A DNA stretch of 64,000 nucleotides. Source: Terfezia claveryi (lineage: Eukaryota > Ascomycota > Pezizomycetes > Pezizales > Pezizaceae). The stretch's first letter is position 1; the number at the start of each line of letters is the position of its first letter. The stretch spans positions 1-64,000 of the forward strand of contig WHUX01000113.1 of NCBI GenBank assembly GCA_015179025.1. Direction: 5' to 3'. The notes under the pieces were generated by a model. That model was given only the letters and a program-made list of their open reading frames with translations. It had not been told where the DNA came from and searched no databases. Positions 22,523-34,700 of the stretch are shown piece after piece. The position numbers and the translations under genes were made by a program.

Positions 22523-22770
22523 CATCAGCAAGAAAAAAGTGGCATCGGGACGCTAGGTGGTGTCTCCAGGAGACAGGGTTGTCTCTAGTGTCTTTTGTGT
22601 CTTTTATGTCTCCTAGGTGTCTCCTGAGTGTCTCCCATGTGTCTCCCAGTATCTCCCAGTGTCTTCAGGAGACACTGGGAGACATTCTGCTAATCGTGGA
22701 GATACACCTTGTCTCCAGTGGCAATACTGTTTCTAGAGACACTGGAGACAAACTATTTTCTTTCCTGATG
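22523..22770. mobile_element. 248-bp MITE of the CATCAG family
   Basis: The left end reads CATCAGCAAGAAAAAAGTGG and the right end, on the minus strand, CATCAGGAAAGAAAATAGTT. The flanks are AA on both sides (22521-22522 and 22771-22772), a candidate 2-bp target duplication. The interior is a series of GTGTCTCC(C/A)AG and GGAGACA motifs that can fold back on each other. The first 170 bp recur almost identically at 63830-64000. It has no coding capacity. Confidence 0.8.
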
Positions 22771-22799
22771 AACTATAGTCTTTATCTGGTTACTTTTTA

Positions 22800-23818
22800 C
22801 TAATAGTCTAGTCTTTAGTTAAGGGAATATCAATATAGTATAACTATAGATTTATAAACTTGTAATTGAATGTATATTATTTATAAACTATATTTATAAG
22901 AGTCTAAACAGGAAGGTTCAAAGAAAAATCTATAATAATATAGAGCTAGGAGGAGCCTAAGATATAATAATTTACATAAAATATATCTAGAAGTAGAGAG
23001 GTAAAGTAATAGAGAGGTAAAGTAATAGAAAGGTAAAGTGACAGAAAGGCAAATTGATGAAGAAGTAGAGAAACAAAAAGGCAAAGAAGTAGAGAAGCAA
23101 AAAGGTAAAGAAATAGAGAGATAAAGAGGTAAAAAAGTAGAGAGATAAAGAGGCAGAAAGACAGAAAGGTAAAGAGGTAAAAAAGTAGAGAGATAAAAAG
23201 ACAAACCAAAAGTATATAAGTATAAGTATCAGTATAATAGTAGAGTTGAATTACAATATAATTGTATCTAAAAAGAAATAGAAATTTACATAAGTAAGTT
23301 ATATATATATATTTTATATACTATTATAGAGCTATTAGTATATATAATTATATTAAGGAATATTTATATGACATCATAGAGATTTTAGTAAAAGTACTAA
23401 GAATATATTTATTAGTTACCTACAATCTTAAATACATATAAAATATATAAACTTACTCTATATAAATTTCTATATAGTGTAATTCAACTTTACTATTATA
23501 TTGTTAATGCTCTTAGTCTGCCTCTCTATGACTCTGTCTTTCTACCACTCTGCTTCTCTATTACTCTACCTCTCTCTCAATCTGCCTCTCTATTACTCTG
23601 CCTCTTTGTTACTCTACCTTTCTGCCTCTAAATATGCCTCATATAAATTATTATATCTTAGGCTCCTTCTAGCTCAATGTCATTATAGATTTCCCTCTAA
23701 ACCTTCATGTTTAGGCTTTTATTAATGCAGGTTACAATCAATATACATTTGACTACAAGTCTGTAGATCTACAGTCATATCATATCGATGTTCCCTTAAC
23801 TGAAGACTGGGTTATTGG
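22800..23818. mobile_element. Foldback element with polypurine/polypyrimidine arms
   Basis: About 400 bp at the left are repeated in inverse order at the right. The outer ends pair TAGTCTTTAGTTAAGGGAA-type sequence near 22805 with TTCCCTTAACTGAAGACTGG at 23791-23810. Inner anchors are CCTAAGATATAATAATTTA (about 22957) and TAAATTATTATATCTTAGG (about 23645). Inside the left arm, 22976-23205 is a purine-only tandem repeat (AGAGAGGTAAAGTAAT type); the right arm has a shorter pyrimidine counterpart at 23517-23630. ORFs here are repeat artefacts. No transposase is encoded. The ends differ from the CATCAG family. Confidence 0.8.
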
Positions 23819-24096
23819 CAAGGGGTAGACAGATATAAGCTTGTCTTGCAAAGCACCTATATATTTACCCTAACTGACAATCCTATAGGAGGCCTTCAGA
23901 GGTTGTTGTTCTAAAGAACACTATATGGCCAAGCTCGCTCCATTGAAAACTTTTTTCCCAGGGAAGAAGTGGATAGAGGTATAGGTTAATTGGGTGCAAG
24001 TTCTCATACTCATCAATATTCTAGTACTTTAAGGTACGTTTTCTGGAAAATGGAAAATAAAATAAAATACAGTCTGTTAACTGTCGTAGCTTAGAA
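23819..24096. other. Gap between foldback element and Crinkler pseudogene
   Basis: Unique sequence without a recognisable Crinkler header. The N-terminal part of the downstream pseudogene appears to have been lost here. Confidence 0.5.
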
Positions 24097-25634
24097 ATGC
24101 TCGAGCGAAAACAACTTTTTGAACCCTCTCCTACCAACGACCTCATAGTTATTTCCATTGAAAAACTACAGAAGCTTAACGAAAACTGGAACAAAGACAA
24201 AATCAATCTCTTAAGAAGCCCTCCGGCTTCCGGGAAGACCACCCTCTTCCGCTATTGAGCCTCATATAGTGAAGCAAAAGGTCGCAAGGTTTTTATCATC
24301 TCATTGACATATTTAATATATTCCAACATGATGAAGAATAAGGTCTCATTTAATAGCACCTGGGAGCTTTTGACCGGAAGTTCATGGGAAAAGATTCGGT
24401 GGTGTAAGGAGCCGATTGATATTTTCATTGACGAGGCCCAAATCGCATATGGAACTACAAAGTATTTTTTGGGGCGTATTAAAGATTTATTGACCATTCC
24501 AAATGACAATGTACGGATATTGCTCCTTAGTATGTATAGTGACAGTCCAGGAGTAATAAGCAACACTTGAACACCAATCGACTTTCTAAATACATTGGGA
24601 TTGGAGACTCTGTGCCTTACGTGGGAGGAATTTGGCATATTGATCGATAGATATATTGAAGACATCTGCTCTATCGATACTTGCAGACTGTTAATTCCTT
24701 AAGATATCCGAGATGCCGTTTTTAGTTGCACCGAGGGTACCCCTCATTAGTCCGTGAGACTTTGAAGAGCCTATATGGGCATTTCCGTCGCAATGGTTCC
24801 AGAACTGATGACATGCTTCATCATTTGGTTTCGAAGGAATATTTTTTTGCGATTAACAGCTTAAGGGTCTTCGATGCCATTGTACAACTAGAAATGACAG
24901 ATGCCAACATTACGTTCTTGAGAGATGCCTACCATTCAATCAACAACGATTCAACCTTTGTAGTCGATCTAGCAAATGATATGATAGATGGACTTAAGCA
25001 TTCAGGACTAATTATAGAAGCGTCTTCTGGAGCACTCATGCAATTCGCGGCCCCGTTAGTACGAGTGGTTCTGGGAAGGAAACTGTTCACCACTAGGATG
25101 TCATTACGATCACGGTCGCCCTCAAGATCTGACACCGAGCTGGATGCCTTTATAATGCTGAGTATTGAAAGAATGCACCAGTCTACACTGAAACATTCAT
25201 TAAGCCACAATAGTACTACGAATGCCTGACTACTAGAACGCCAATGGCAGACAGCGTGGCTTACTGTAGTATTGACAGCACTACTGTCAAGGGGGTTTAT
25301 AAGCCTAGATGTCGGCCCTGTGTTTGGATCCAGAGGTTACTTGGATTTTTATATCGACGAAGATCTTCAGTGGGGGGTCGAAATCATGAGAGAAGGAAGC
25401 AGAATGGCAGAGCATATTGACCGATTTTCGCCTAGTGGCAGGTACACAAGGATCCCATGCTCCCAGTGGAGAATTATTGATTTCAGACACCACTCCAAGA
25501 GCCCAGGAGAATTAGAAGAAAATGTCTTTTACGCGCTATATAGTAGTGATTACTGAGAGATCACGGTATTGAGGAAGGGTTACATAGCAGTTAAAGTAAC
25601 ATTAGCTGGCGATAAATTGCAGCTTGAAAACTAG
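24097..25634 (+). pseudogene. Second Crinkler gene, decayed, header missing
   Basis: Collinear with residues of the gene at 6753-8757 from just before the P-loop to the C-terminus. It has Walker A LLRSPPASGKTT, Walker B PIDIFIDEAQIAYG, RILLLSMYSD, QFAAPLVRVVLGRKLFTT, and the nuclease core GYLDFYI..WGVEIMREG followed by EHIDRF. Damage: stops TGA 24256-24258, TGA 24568-24570, TAA 24700-24702, TGA 25227-25229 and TGA 25554-25556, plus a frameshift near 24737. The ubiquitin-like header is absent. The nuclease core residues are still present. The overall similarity to the first copy is well below identity, so this is a diverged paralogue rather than a recent duplicate. Confidence 0.85.
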
Positions 25635-26739
25635 TATTAGAGCTTTTGCGCAACCCGTTTATTCTTGTTTGCAATATAATCTGGTTGCACAGGTACGAAG
25701 GGCCAGGCACTTATGTATCTGGAGAGCTGTATCCCTCTAGTTACTCTAAAAATCATGTCGATATACAACTAGCAGCTTGGGTGTCAACCACTCCCGACAT
25801 ATTTTAGAAAGGGGAGTTGGTGACAGAGGTGGATGATATTACTGCTTGGTAGATGGTGGGGTGGAACAAGTTGCTTTGTGAAGATAGGTTCTATTAACTA
25901 TTATTGTATTATTAGGAAAAAGCGAGTTCTCATTTTAATCCATTACATGTATATAGCGTTGAGAACAGGAATACAGTGATTTGGTTACTCCTAAAACGTT
26001 TGATTATACATTCATTGATATAAAGTATTGTACTCTTTATATTTATAGAGCTATGCGATCTATGAATACTTAGCAATATGAAATTAAGTCAATGTCATGG
26101 CGACACCTCAACACACAACAGTGGCCATAGCGACATTATAATTACTAAATAAGGACACAACCTATTTACTAGCTTGTCCTCCTTGTATCTAATCAAATTC
26201 TCTATCACTTGTATTGCAGGTGATACTTAAGACCTCTCTCACTCTCAAGTAGCTCAGACTACCTTATCTCTTATAGACTCTGGTTTCGCCCAAGTTTCCT
26301 ATTCCTTTGATCACACATGTATTCTCTTTTATATGTGTAATACTCTACACTTATGTAACTTCCATTATATATATTACTCATTACCTGTAATGCAGGTAAA
26401 ACTTAGACCAGCTCTTAAACACAAGTTCAGTTTAACACTTAAATAGAATCCTGCTTAAGTATTACTTGGTTATCTTCTTGATATTGCTATAAATATAATA
26501 ATCTTTATTATCTATAATATAGATAATACTCAAACCAGTCCATAATCTATATCACTTATTACTTATGATATAGATAATACTTAGGTCTATCTATAATAAG
26601 ATAATAGCCTACTAATATCTATATAAATATGTTAAAATAGACTCTTTATTACTTTAAGGGAACAAGAAATTTGAAACTCACCTATGAAAAGCTCAACTTA
26701 CTAAACAATAAGAAGTTTAGCTTATTAAACAATAATAAT
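25635..26739. other. Gene-free region with small hairpins
   Basis: No coding motif. From 26160 to 26640 there are recurring short inverted repeats of the CACTTGTATTGCAGGTGAT type, similar to hairpins in the LTR at 43434-43966. Confidence 0.5.
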
Positions 26740-27190
26740 AATATTGTAAATTTATTATATTATTCTAACTTAGACTTTGCTAGTAATAGGAATAATAGGA
26801 ATTCTACTATAGAAAATATATTTTAGATTGCTGGTAATACAATTTGTTAGATATTAGTAAAGTAATATTATGTTTTAACTTTTATAGTTAAAGCTAAATA
26901 TATTACTTTTTTTACCTCTTTTAAATAATTAATTTAGTTGTAGAATATACTAAAAAAACTTTATATTAAGATTTTTTTTTCTTTAAATACTAATAATAAT
27001 AGGACTATTAACCTTATAGATAATTTTGATATTAGTAATAAAAGTAAATATATAGATATTGCCTACAACTATATTAGAGATCTAATAAAAACAAGTAAAA
27101 TCAATATCTTATAGATATTAGATATAAGAAATTTAACTGATATTGATATAAAGCTACTGCTATTATAATAAGAACTTTAGGAATAAAGTA
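26740..27190 (+). pseudogene. Copia RNase H C-terminal remnant
   Basis: The plus-strand reading, interrupted by several stops, shows LDFASNRNNRNSTIENIF, matching the DADWAxDxxDRxSxxGYxF region of Ty1/Copia RNase H. Further on is SKYIDIAYNYIRDLI, matching SKHIDxxxHxIRDLV near the Copia polyprotein end. It is extremely AT-rich and not functional. Confidence 0.7.
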
Positions 27191-27194
27191 ACTA

Positions 27195-27545
27195 AGAAGT
27201 ATATCAAGGCAAAAGTAGAGCTAGAGTTGAATATATATAGAAATACTACTTATATAACTAGAAAGAGGCTAGGATAGGAGGCAAAAGCAAAGGCAAAAGG
27301 TAAGAGGTAAGAGGCAAGAAGTTAGAAGCAAGGGGTAAAAGATATATAGAAGTAGTTACTATATATATTAGAAGTAGGCAGTTGTATTGTAGAGTTGTTT
27401 ATAAGATAAGATAAGACAAAGAGGTATACAAAGGGGATATACCTTTGAGGAAAGAAGTAAGGTCCTATATTAGGTATATAAGATATTAGATAGGGATCTA
27501 ATGATAGTATGGGAAACAAGAGCTATATATATATAATTTTAGGCT
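27195..27545 (-). mobile_element. LTR-B fragment
   Basis: Matches the LTR at 45549-46105 from its start to about two thirds of its length, for example GGTAAGAGGTAAGAGGCAAG against GGCAAGAGGTAAGAGATATG and the shared TATATAAGATATTAGATAGGGATC. It is cut off just before the Gypsy A LTR at 27560. Confidence 0.7.
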
Positions 27546-27559
27546 AGTATTATGGGCTA

Positions 27560-28059
27560 TGTTATGGAACTTTGTTATAGACTTTGTCATAGATTCTGTC
27601 ATGACTTAGTCATAGACTTTGTTATAGATTCTGTCATGGAATCTATTATGGACACTATCACGGAATCTAGTATGGATTATTACTTGCAATCACAAGCAAT
27701 AGTTATTACACTTTAAGAGTTAGACAGAGTTTAGTCCAAGTCTCAGATTGATGAGATATTGAGTATCACATGTGTAATTTTCCTTATGTATGTGATAATA
27801 TCATAGAGTGAACAGCTGTATATATATGAGGCCATAGTTGTATTATTTGTTCTTGCTCTTCATACAATGTCTTGTATATCGAGTCTTTCATATAAGTTGC
27901 CTTTTATCTATAGTCTATATCTATACTATTGTCTACCAAACCTACAACAATATATATAGCAACTTGAAACTATACTATGCTAGTATGGTATAGTTTGGCT
28001 ATTGTATACACTTCTTAAAGTTGTGTTTATAGCCAATTGTCTATACCATAGCCTATGCA
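27560..28059 (+). repeat. Gypsy A 5' LTR
   Basis: Begins TGTTATGGAACTTTG and ends near CATAGCCTATGCA. It aligns along its length with 42870-43369. The exact 3' edge is uncertain by about 10 bp because the CTATACCATAGCC region allows two placements. Confidence 0.8.
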
Positions 28060-28954
28060 GTTATATTATATTGCATCTCTATATTCTACTGAGTACAACC
28101 TTATCTCGGATCCTACGATTACTATATCTCAATCAACGCAGCCTGTTATTGAGTTACTACTAGAGGTCATAGACCTAGTACTTATAAGATTGCAAGCAGA
28201 AGTAGACACTACCAATGTCAATAATGATTATACTACCATTGTTTAAGAAACCATTACTCTTCTAGATCGAATTATTAGTCTTCCAGACCGAAGCGCTAAT
28301 ATTATGGTATTTCAAGCTGAAAATACTAATTTATATCAACAACTCAATAAATGACCCTATACAGCTTTGCGAGAAGCTAGAAAACAAATAGATATTCAGG
28401 AAACTACTATCAAGGATTTACGAGCTCAACTACAAGACAATCGAGCTGTTAGTACTATGTTAGCTAGAAATCAACTAGAAGAAGTTCAAACTGAAAAAAT
28501 TCTAAATTCTGAAAAATTCACTGGAAAAGATTGAAACAAACTACGTCCAATCTTAATACAGCTGTATCTCAAAGCTGCTACATATGCCAATGAACAAGCC
28601 AAGTTACGTCTTGCAGTTAATTCACTTTCTGAAGATGTACTTAACTAAGTCATACCATATATCTAGGAAAATACTATCAATTTAACTGACTTTGGGGCTC
28701 TTATTACAATTCTAGAAAATGCATTTAGAGATCCCAATCGAATTGCAAATGCGGAATATAAGCTTCATAGTATTATACAAGGTACTTGAAACTTTGTAAT
28801 GTACTTTATAAAATTTCAATGACATGTAGCCAAAACTACCTAGAATAATATAGCTAAGTTAGCCGTTCTAAAAAGAGGTCTCTCTTATCAACTGCAAGAA
28901 GATCTCTTAGTAGTACATCCTGAACCAACTATCTTTGATAATTTTGTTGCTGTA
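28060..28954 (+). pseudogene. Gypsy A gag, first part
   Basis: The reading shows SEKFTGKD near 28510, then LRPILIQLYLKAATYANEQA, LEDLL-type and DPNRIANAEYKLHSIIQGT segments typical of chromovirus gag. It is broken by TAA and TAG codons and by TGA codons at probable Trp positions. It ends at the TA target site of the pogo element and continues in the same frame at 36506. Confidence 0.75.
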
Positions 28955-29281
28955 CCGCATCTACTGGCGAACAACGGTCCTTGTCAGTTCTAAGACCAGG
29001 CCGCGCTTATGCACTAAAGCAAGCTAGACTAGCAGTAAAGGTTCTAGTGTCCGATCACTATGAGAGAACTCAAACTGAGTTATAACGGTCCACTTTTTTG
29101 AAAAAAGTGCACATTTTTTGAAAAAAGTGCACATCCAAGCGCAAGAATACATAGATGATACCATGCAAACTAAGTATCTGAGCGCAAAAATAGGTGGATG
29201 ATAGATACCTACCACGTAAACTTAGCTATAACAGTCTACTTTTTTGAACAAGTAATTGTTATTAACACCTGCTCTCTAATA

Positions 29282-30943
29282 ATGATGTCTTCAGCGAAAG
29301 TAAGAGTTCGACCGGGCCCCAAAGCAAAATCAACAGCCTTACAGCCACGCAGTCTTACCTCGTTAAATGTACGGAAGCCTAAGAAAGTGAATAGAGATGA
29401 AGGAGTGGATGTGGCCTCAGAATAGGTGGATGAGAATGTGTCAAAGGTTTCTAAGAAATCAAGAAAGACGCAGAAGAAGACACGAAAGTCTTGGACCAGA
29501 GAGTTTAAGCTACGTGCTATTACTATGGTTAATAATAATAGTAGTGGACATGGAACAAGATGTAAGTAGGATTGTAAATATATCCTGGTAAATGCATAGC
29601 TAACGGTTGTAGGGGTATCGGAGCAATTGGGGGTTTCAAGATCCATGCTACAAGCATGGATAAAGCAGGAAGATAAAATCGTCGGATTACAGAAGGGATC
29701 AAGGAATGTAGAAAGGGCACGAGTTGGACAATGGCCTCAAATGGAACAAGCACTACATACGAAATTTCTAGCAACACGTGCCCTTGGAAAGCCAGTAGGA
29801 CAGCGATGGTTTATACGAGAGGGAAAAAAGATCTTTCAACAGCTTTATCCGGAACAGGTGGATCATGATGAACAGAATAAAGTGACATATCGATGTCATT
29901 TTTCTGTTGGATGGTTCAATGGGTTTAGAGAGCGATGGAATATCTCTTGGCATATTAAAATAAAAGTAGCTCAAAAGACACCAGAAGAGAAGGTTCCGGC
30001 AGTTCAGAGCTTTCTACAGGAAATACGGCGGAAATCACAACCAGTCAACCTAGAGTTATCCAGCTCTCCTCGCTTTCAACCATATTATATTTACAATATA
30101 GATCAAACTCCACTTCCTTTTGAGTTTCTTCAAACTCATACCTATGATACGAAAGGTGCAACTATAGTTCTCATTCACTCCGAACATGTTTCATGGACAA
30201 AACGACAAGTAACCTTAATGCTTACGGCATGTTCTGATGGATATTTATGATGCAAGCCAATCCTGATCTTCCATGGACATGCAACAAGAGAAAGTGCAGC
30301 TCGTCGAACTGAACAAACAAAGTATAGTTCAGAGGTACATACGTACTTTAATCCTACGGCTTATAGTAATGAAAGCGTTACATTAGACTGGCTGAAGCAT
30401 GATATATGTGGGATTCCAAAGAATTCAACTGGAATGTATCTCCCTCAGCCTGAACGATTGGTTGTATTAGATATTTTTAGTGGACAAAAGTCTAAGGCAG
30501 TCTTTACAGTCATGAAAGAGTTGGATGTTACGGCTGTATATATTCCAGATGGCTGTACTGGATATGTACAACCAATGGATACCATTATTAACAAGCTAGT
30601 AAAGGATAAAATCGGCGATATTCTGGAGGAAACATTGGCAAATGAGGATGAGCCTGAGGGTACTAGTATTGGGCATCGCCTAATTGCCATTACACATGCA
30701 GTTGCAGCTGCCTGGTTATGGCTTCATGAACATAAGCGAGATACCATTATTAAGGCGTTTAAGTAGACTGGTATTTCACTTTGTCCGACTGGTAATGAGG
30801 ACCATTAACTGCATGTACGAGGGCTACCTGATCTTGTGGTTGGGCAATGGGAGAAAGAGTTGGATTCCGATGAAGAGGTTGAATATGTTGTTGCGGCTGA
30901 GGATGAGGTGGTTGAAACCGATGTAAATCCTAGTGTTACCTAG
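29282..30943 (+). pseudogene. Pogo-type transposase (DDE_1 superfamily)
   Basis: Exons 29282-29561 and 29613-30943, with intron donor GTAAGT, branch GCTAAC and acceptor TTGTAG. The N-terminal basic region leads into a helix-turn-helix (TREFKLRAITMV before the intron, LGVSRSMLQAWI after it), then a CENPB/Tc5-like DNA-binding segment. The catalytic triad is at NIDQTPL (near 30100), VVLDIFSGQ (near 30470) and PDGCTGYVQPMD (near 30580). Four in-frame stops break it: TAG 29423-29425, TGA 30248-30250, TAG at about 30764 and TAA at about 30806. Otherwise it is full length, so the damage is light compared with the surrounding Gypsy A. Confidence 0.85.
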
Positions 30944-31060
30944 TACACTTTTTTCAAAAAAGTGGACTATTATAACTCAGTTTGAGTTCTCTCATAGTGA
31001 TCGGACACTAGAACCTTTACTGCTAGTCTAGCTTGCTTTACTGCTAGTCTAGCTTGCTTT

Positions 31061-31207
31061 TGATAGAACGTCTTATTCCTTATCCTCATGATCCTTCTCC
31101 AAGATCATGTTCACGTATATCTACATCATGCCAAGCCCGCCAGCCTAGTCGGCTCTGCCATATACAGTACATGTGCCGCTGCCATTGCTATACATGTGGT
31201 ACTAACA
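31061..31207 (-). repeat. Copia 3' LTR
   Basis: 147 bp, TG...CA ends on the minus strand (TGTTAGTACC ... ACGTTCTATCA). Identical to 36291-36437 except at 31190. Confidence 0.95.
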
Positions 31208-31359
31208 CCTCCCCTCGGGCGCATGATGAAGTGAAGGCAGAAAGAGAGAAAGAAAGAAAAAAAATAGTGAAACAACAAAAAAAATAAAAGAAAGAGGTAA
31301 CAATTCACATTCCTCCCCTGTTTCCTATGTTCCTACGATTCTGCCTTCCAATCTCTTTT

Positions 31360-31737
31360 TTAGGTCATTATTTAGGGACCAAGGAGCGAATAATATACCC
31401 CACACCCTCCAATCTGCATATTGTCAGATTAGGATTATTTTAGGTCATTAGGGACCACGGAGCGAATAACATACCCCACACCCTCCAATCTGCATTTTAT
31501 ATTGTCAGATTAGGATTATTTTTAGGTCATTAGGGACCATGGAGCGAATAACATACCCCACACCCTCCAATCTGCATTTTATATTGTCAGATTAGGATTA
31601 TTTTAGGTCATTTAGGGACCACGGAGCGAATAACATACCCCACACCCTCCAATCTGCATTTTATATTGTCAGATTAGGATTGTTTTTTTTTAGGTCATTC
31701 AGGACCAGGGAGCGAATAACATACCCCACACTGATTT
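31360..31737. repeat. 82-bp tandem repeat in the Copia 3' untranslated region
   Basis: Five copies beginning with TTTAGGTCATTAGGGACCA at about 31360, 31440, 31521, 31604 and 31690. Each carries GGAGCGAATAACATACCCCA, and the first four continue with CCTCCAATCTGCA. The array lies between the end of the polyprotein and the 3' LTR. The near-identical units indicate recent expansion. Confidence 0.9.
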
Positions 31738-31739
31738 GT

Positions 31740-34700
31740 TCATGTACAGAATGTTTTTGGGAGAGGAATACCTTCATCCACATAGTGAGATTCCCTCTTT
31801 ATATGTAGGTATAGTTGATTGCGAGAGGGGAAAACTCCGTAACATAGTCCACATTGATGATGTTGTGATGCTTTAAACCATAAGCCCATTGATTTTGCGT
31901 GACGCTCATGTGGTTCTCGAGGTAGAGCTTTTGTAAGAGCATCTGCTACCATGTCTTTTGTAGCAATGTATTCGATTAAGCATTATTCGGATTCGACCAT
32001 ATGTGTGATAAATCGTTCTCTCGCATGTATATGTTTTGTACGAGGCCGGTATTCGCTATGTTTTGCTAGTGCAAGGGCTCCCTTGTTGTCACCGTATAGA
32101 ATAGGAGTTTTTTCCGGAAGTTTTAGGTTTTCCAAGAATCCCATAATCCATATTAGCTCTCTCGCAGCTTCTGTACCGGCAATGAATTCTGCTTCTGTTG
32201 AGCTTAGAGCTACCAGGCCTTGTCGTTTAGAACACCAAGAGATTAGAGTCCCATGTAAGAAGAATACATATGCTCCAGTAGATTTGCGGGATGCAGTACA
32301 GTCCAAGAAAGAGGCATCAAAGTATCCTATCAAGGATGTTGGGATAGGTGTAGGGTTCCTTGGTATATGAGATTTTCCAAGAGTCAGGTATACAGAGTTG
32401 TGAGATCGTAGGTAGCGTAATATTCTCATTATACCTGCCCAGTGTCGTTGAGTAGGTTTTGAGGAGAATTGGGCTAATTTCGTTACCGCATAACTGATAT
32501 CAGGTCTCGTACCTACCATTAGATACATCAGTCTGCCAATTGCCCTTTGATATACCCGAGTCTCCGATAAATCCAATATAGTATCGTCAGCCTCTTCTTC
32601 CCATTTTTCTTTGGGGTCCATTGGTATAGAGACAGGTGTAGCGTTGGACATATAAAATTCTTCCAGGATTTCATGGACATATTGGGCTTGATCGATGTAT
32701 AACCTCCGTTCTTGTCGGTTTCGAGTTACTATCATTCCAATGTATCTAGATACAGGACCAAGGTCTTTGAATTTGTATTTGTTGGAGATCTTCTCTTTTG
32801 TCTCCATTGTCTCAGCCTTATTTCCTACAATTAAGATATCGTCAACATGTCCTAAGATGAAGAGAAGTTGGCGGATCCATAGTGCTTGATCAGAGTTAAA
32901 ACGCTTCAAACCGATTTGAGCCAGAAATTCACTCAGGTCTTCCCACCATGCTCTTGCAGATTGTTTGAGGCCGTATATTGATTTTAGCATTAGGCATACC
33001 ATCCCTGGATTGTTGGTGTCTTCATATCCTTCTGGTTGGGCCATATATATAAGGAAGTCTTTTAGGAGGCCATTTAGGAAAGCTGAAACAAAATCTCCTT
33101 GTTCAATTTCCCAATCGTTGAGTGCTGCTAGGTGGAGGATAATCCGCAATGAGATGAATCGGATAACTGGAGCATATGTCTCATTATAATTGACGCCTTT
33201 TGTCTGGGAGTCTCCCCGTGCTACCAAACGAGCTTTAAAGCGCTGAATAGTAGGTACCTCCCCTGGTTGTAGCTGTTCTTCTGCTGTTTTGATTGCAAAA
33301 ACCCATTTGTTTTTGATGACAAGTGTACCTTCGGGAGGTGCAACTAGTTGCCATGTTTGGTTGTTGATTAGGGAAGCATATTCTTCGTCACATGCTTTCT
33401 TCCAGTTATCAGCTTGAGGTGATTTCATGGCTGCCTTATAACTTAGGGGAATCTTGAAATTAAACTTGATTGTTGGGTTCAAGATTGTTTTTAGTTGTAG
33501 GTAGGCATCATATGGTATATGGTTCACATCCATTGGGATCCTTTGTATGTGGTCATCGTAACCGGGTAGTTGTTGTTGTAGATTTTGGGCCACTAGGGAA
33601 TGGAGATAGGTTGTCATTGCCTGATGGTGAGCTTCGTCCAGTTCAACCTGTTCTATAATCTCATCATCATTATCGAATGTATCATCTAGTGGTTCTCTAA
33701 GAATGTTTTTTCCCAGTGGTAAACCTCCTTTTGAGAACTTCTCATGTCCAAGAATTTCTTCAAAGAATATTGCATCTCGGCATTTTATCATTGCGTTGCC
33801 GTCAATATCGAAGAGTCGAAACATGTTCTCTGTGTCATAATATCCCATAAGCATACATTCCTTACTGTGTGACTCCAATTTTTTTCTTTTCTTATCTGGG
33901 ATATGTGCATATACTCTGCATCCCCAGATACGGGTATGGCCGAGGTAAGGTTTGACACCATACAAAGCTTCATAAGGTGTCATTTTGAGGTTTAGCCCTT
34001 TTGCTTTTGTAGGTGTCCGATTATCTAGGTACGTAGCACAGAGCACGGCCTGACCCCAGAAATCTAGTCGTAGATTTGCACAATTGAGCATAGCGGATGC
34101 TGAGTGAATTATGATACAGTGATATACCTCTGCATCTCCGTTCATTTCGGAGCTATATGGTTGTGTTGTGACTTGTTGTATACCTTGATCTTTTAACCAT
34201 AATTGGAATTCGGTATCCAACCACTCTCCGCCTCCATCAGTATGAAGACACTTGACTTTGCAATCAAATTGTCTCTCTACTTGGGCCTTCCATTCTCTAA
34301 AGATTTTTGCTGCTTCTCCTTTTTTCTTCAACAGGTATATCCATTTGTATCGGGACTTGCCACAAACCATGAGACAAGTATACTTGTGGCCCCAAAAATC
34401 AGCAACATGCATAGGTCCACACAAATCTGCATAGATAATCTCCAAATTAGCTTTTGGAAACTTGCCCGGCATGCGTGAAATTTGACGTCGTTGATGTGCT
34501 TTGACACAGTCATCACAATTTAGCTTGTTTTTCCTAGGTTCCCCAAATTCAACGCCATCTGCAAGCTTAGGGACTAGGGATAGGTATTTTTTATTGATGT
34601 GACCTAGTCTTCGATGCCATGTATCTAGCTGTTGAGTATCCGTTCGATATTTTGCTGTATAGGAGTTTTGGATCGGTTTTGCAGTGAGGGGTTGAATTCT

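Noticed and set aside
22881..23725. ORFs rich in Leu, Ser, Phe
   Set aside because: Translation of the pyrimidine strand of the foldback arms.
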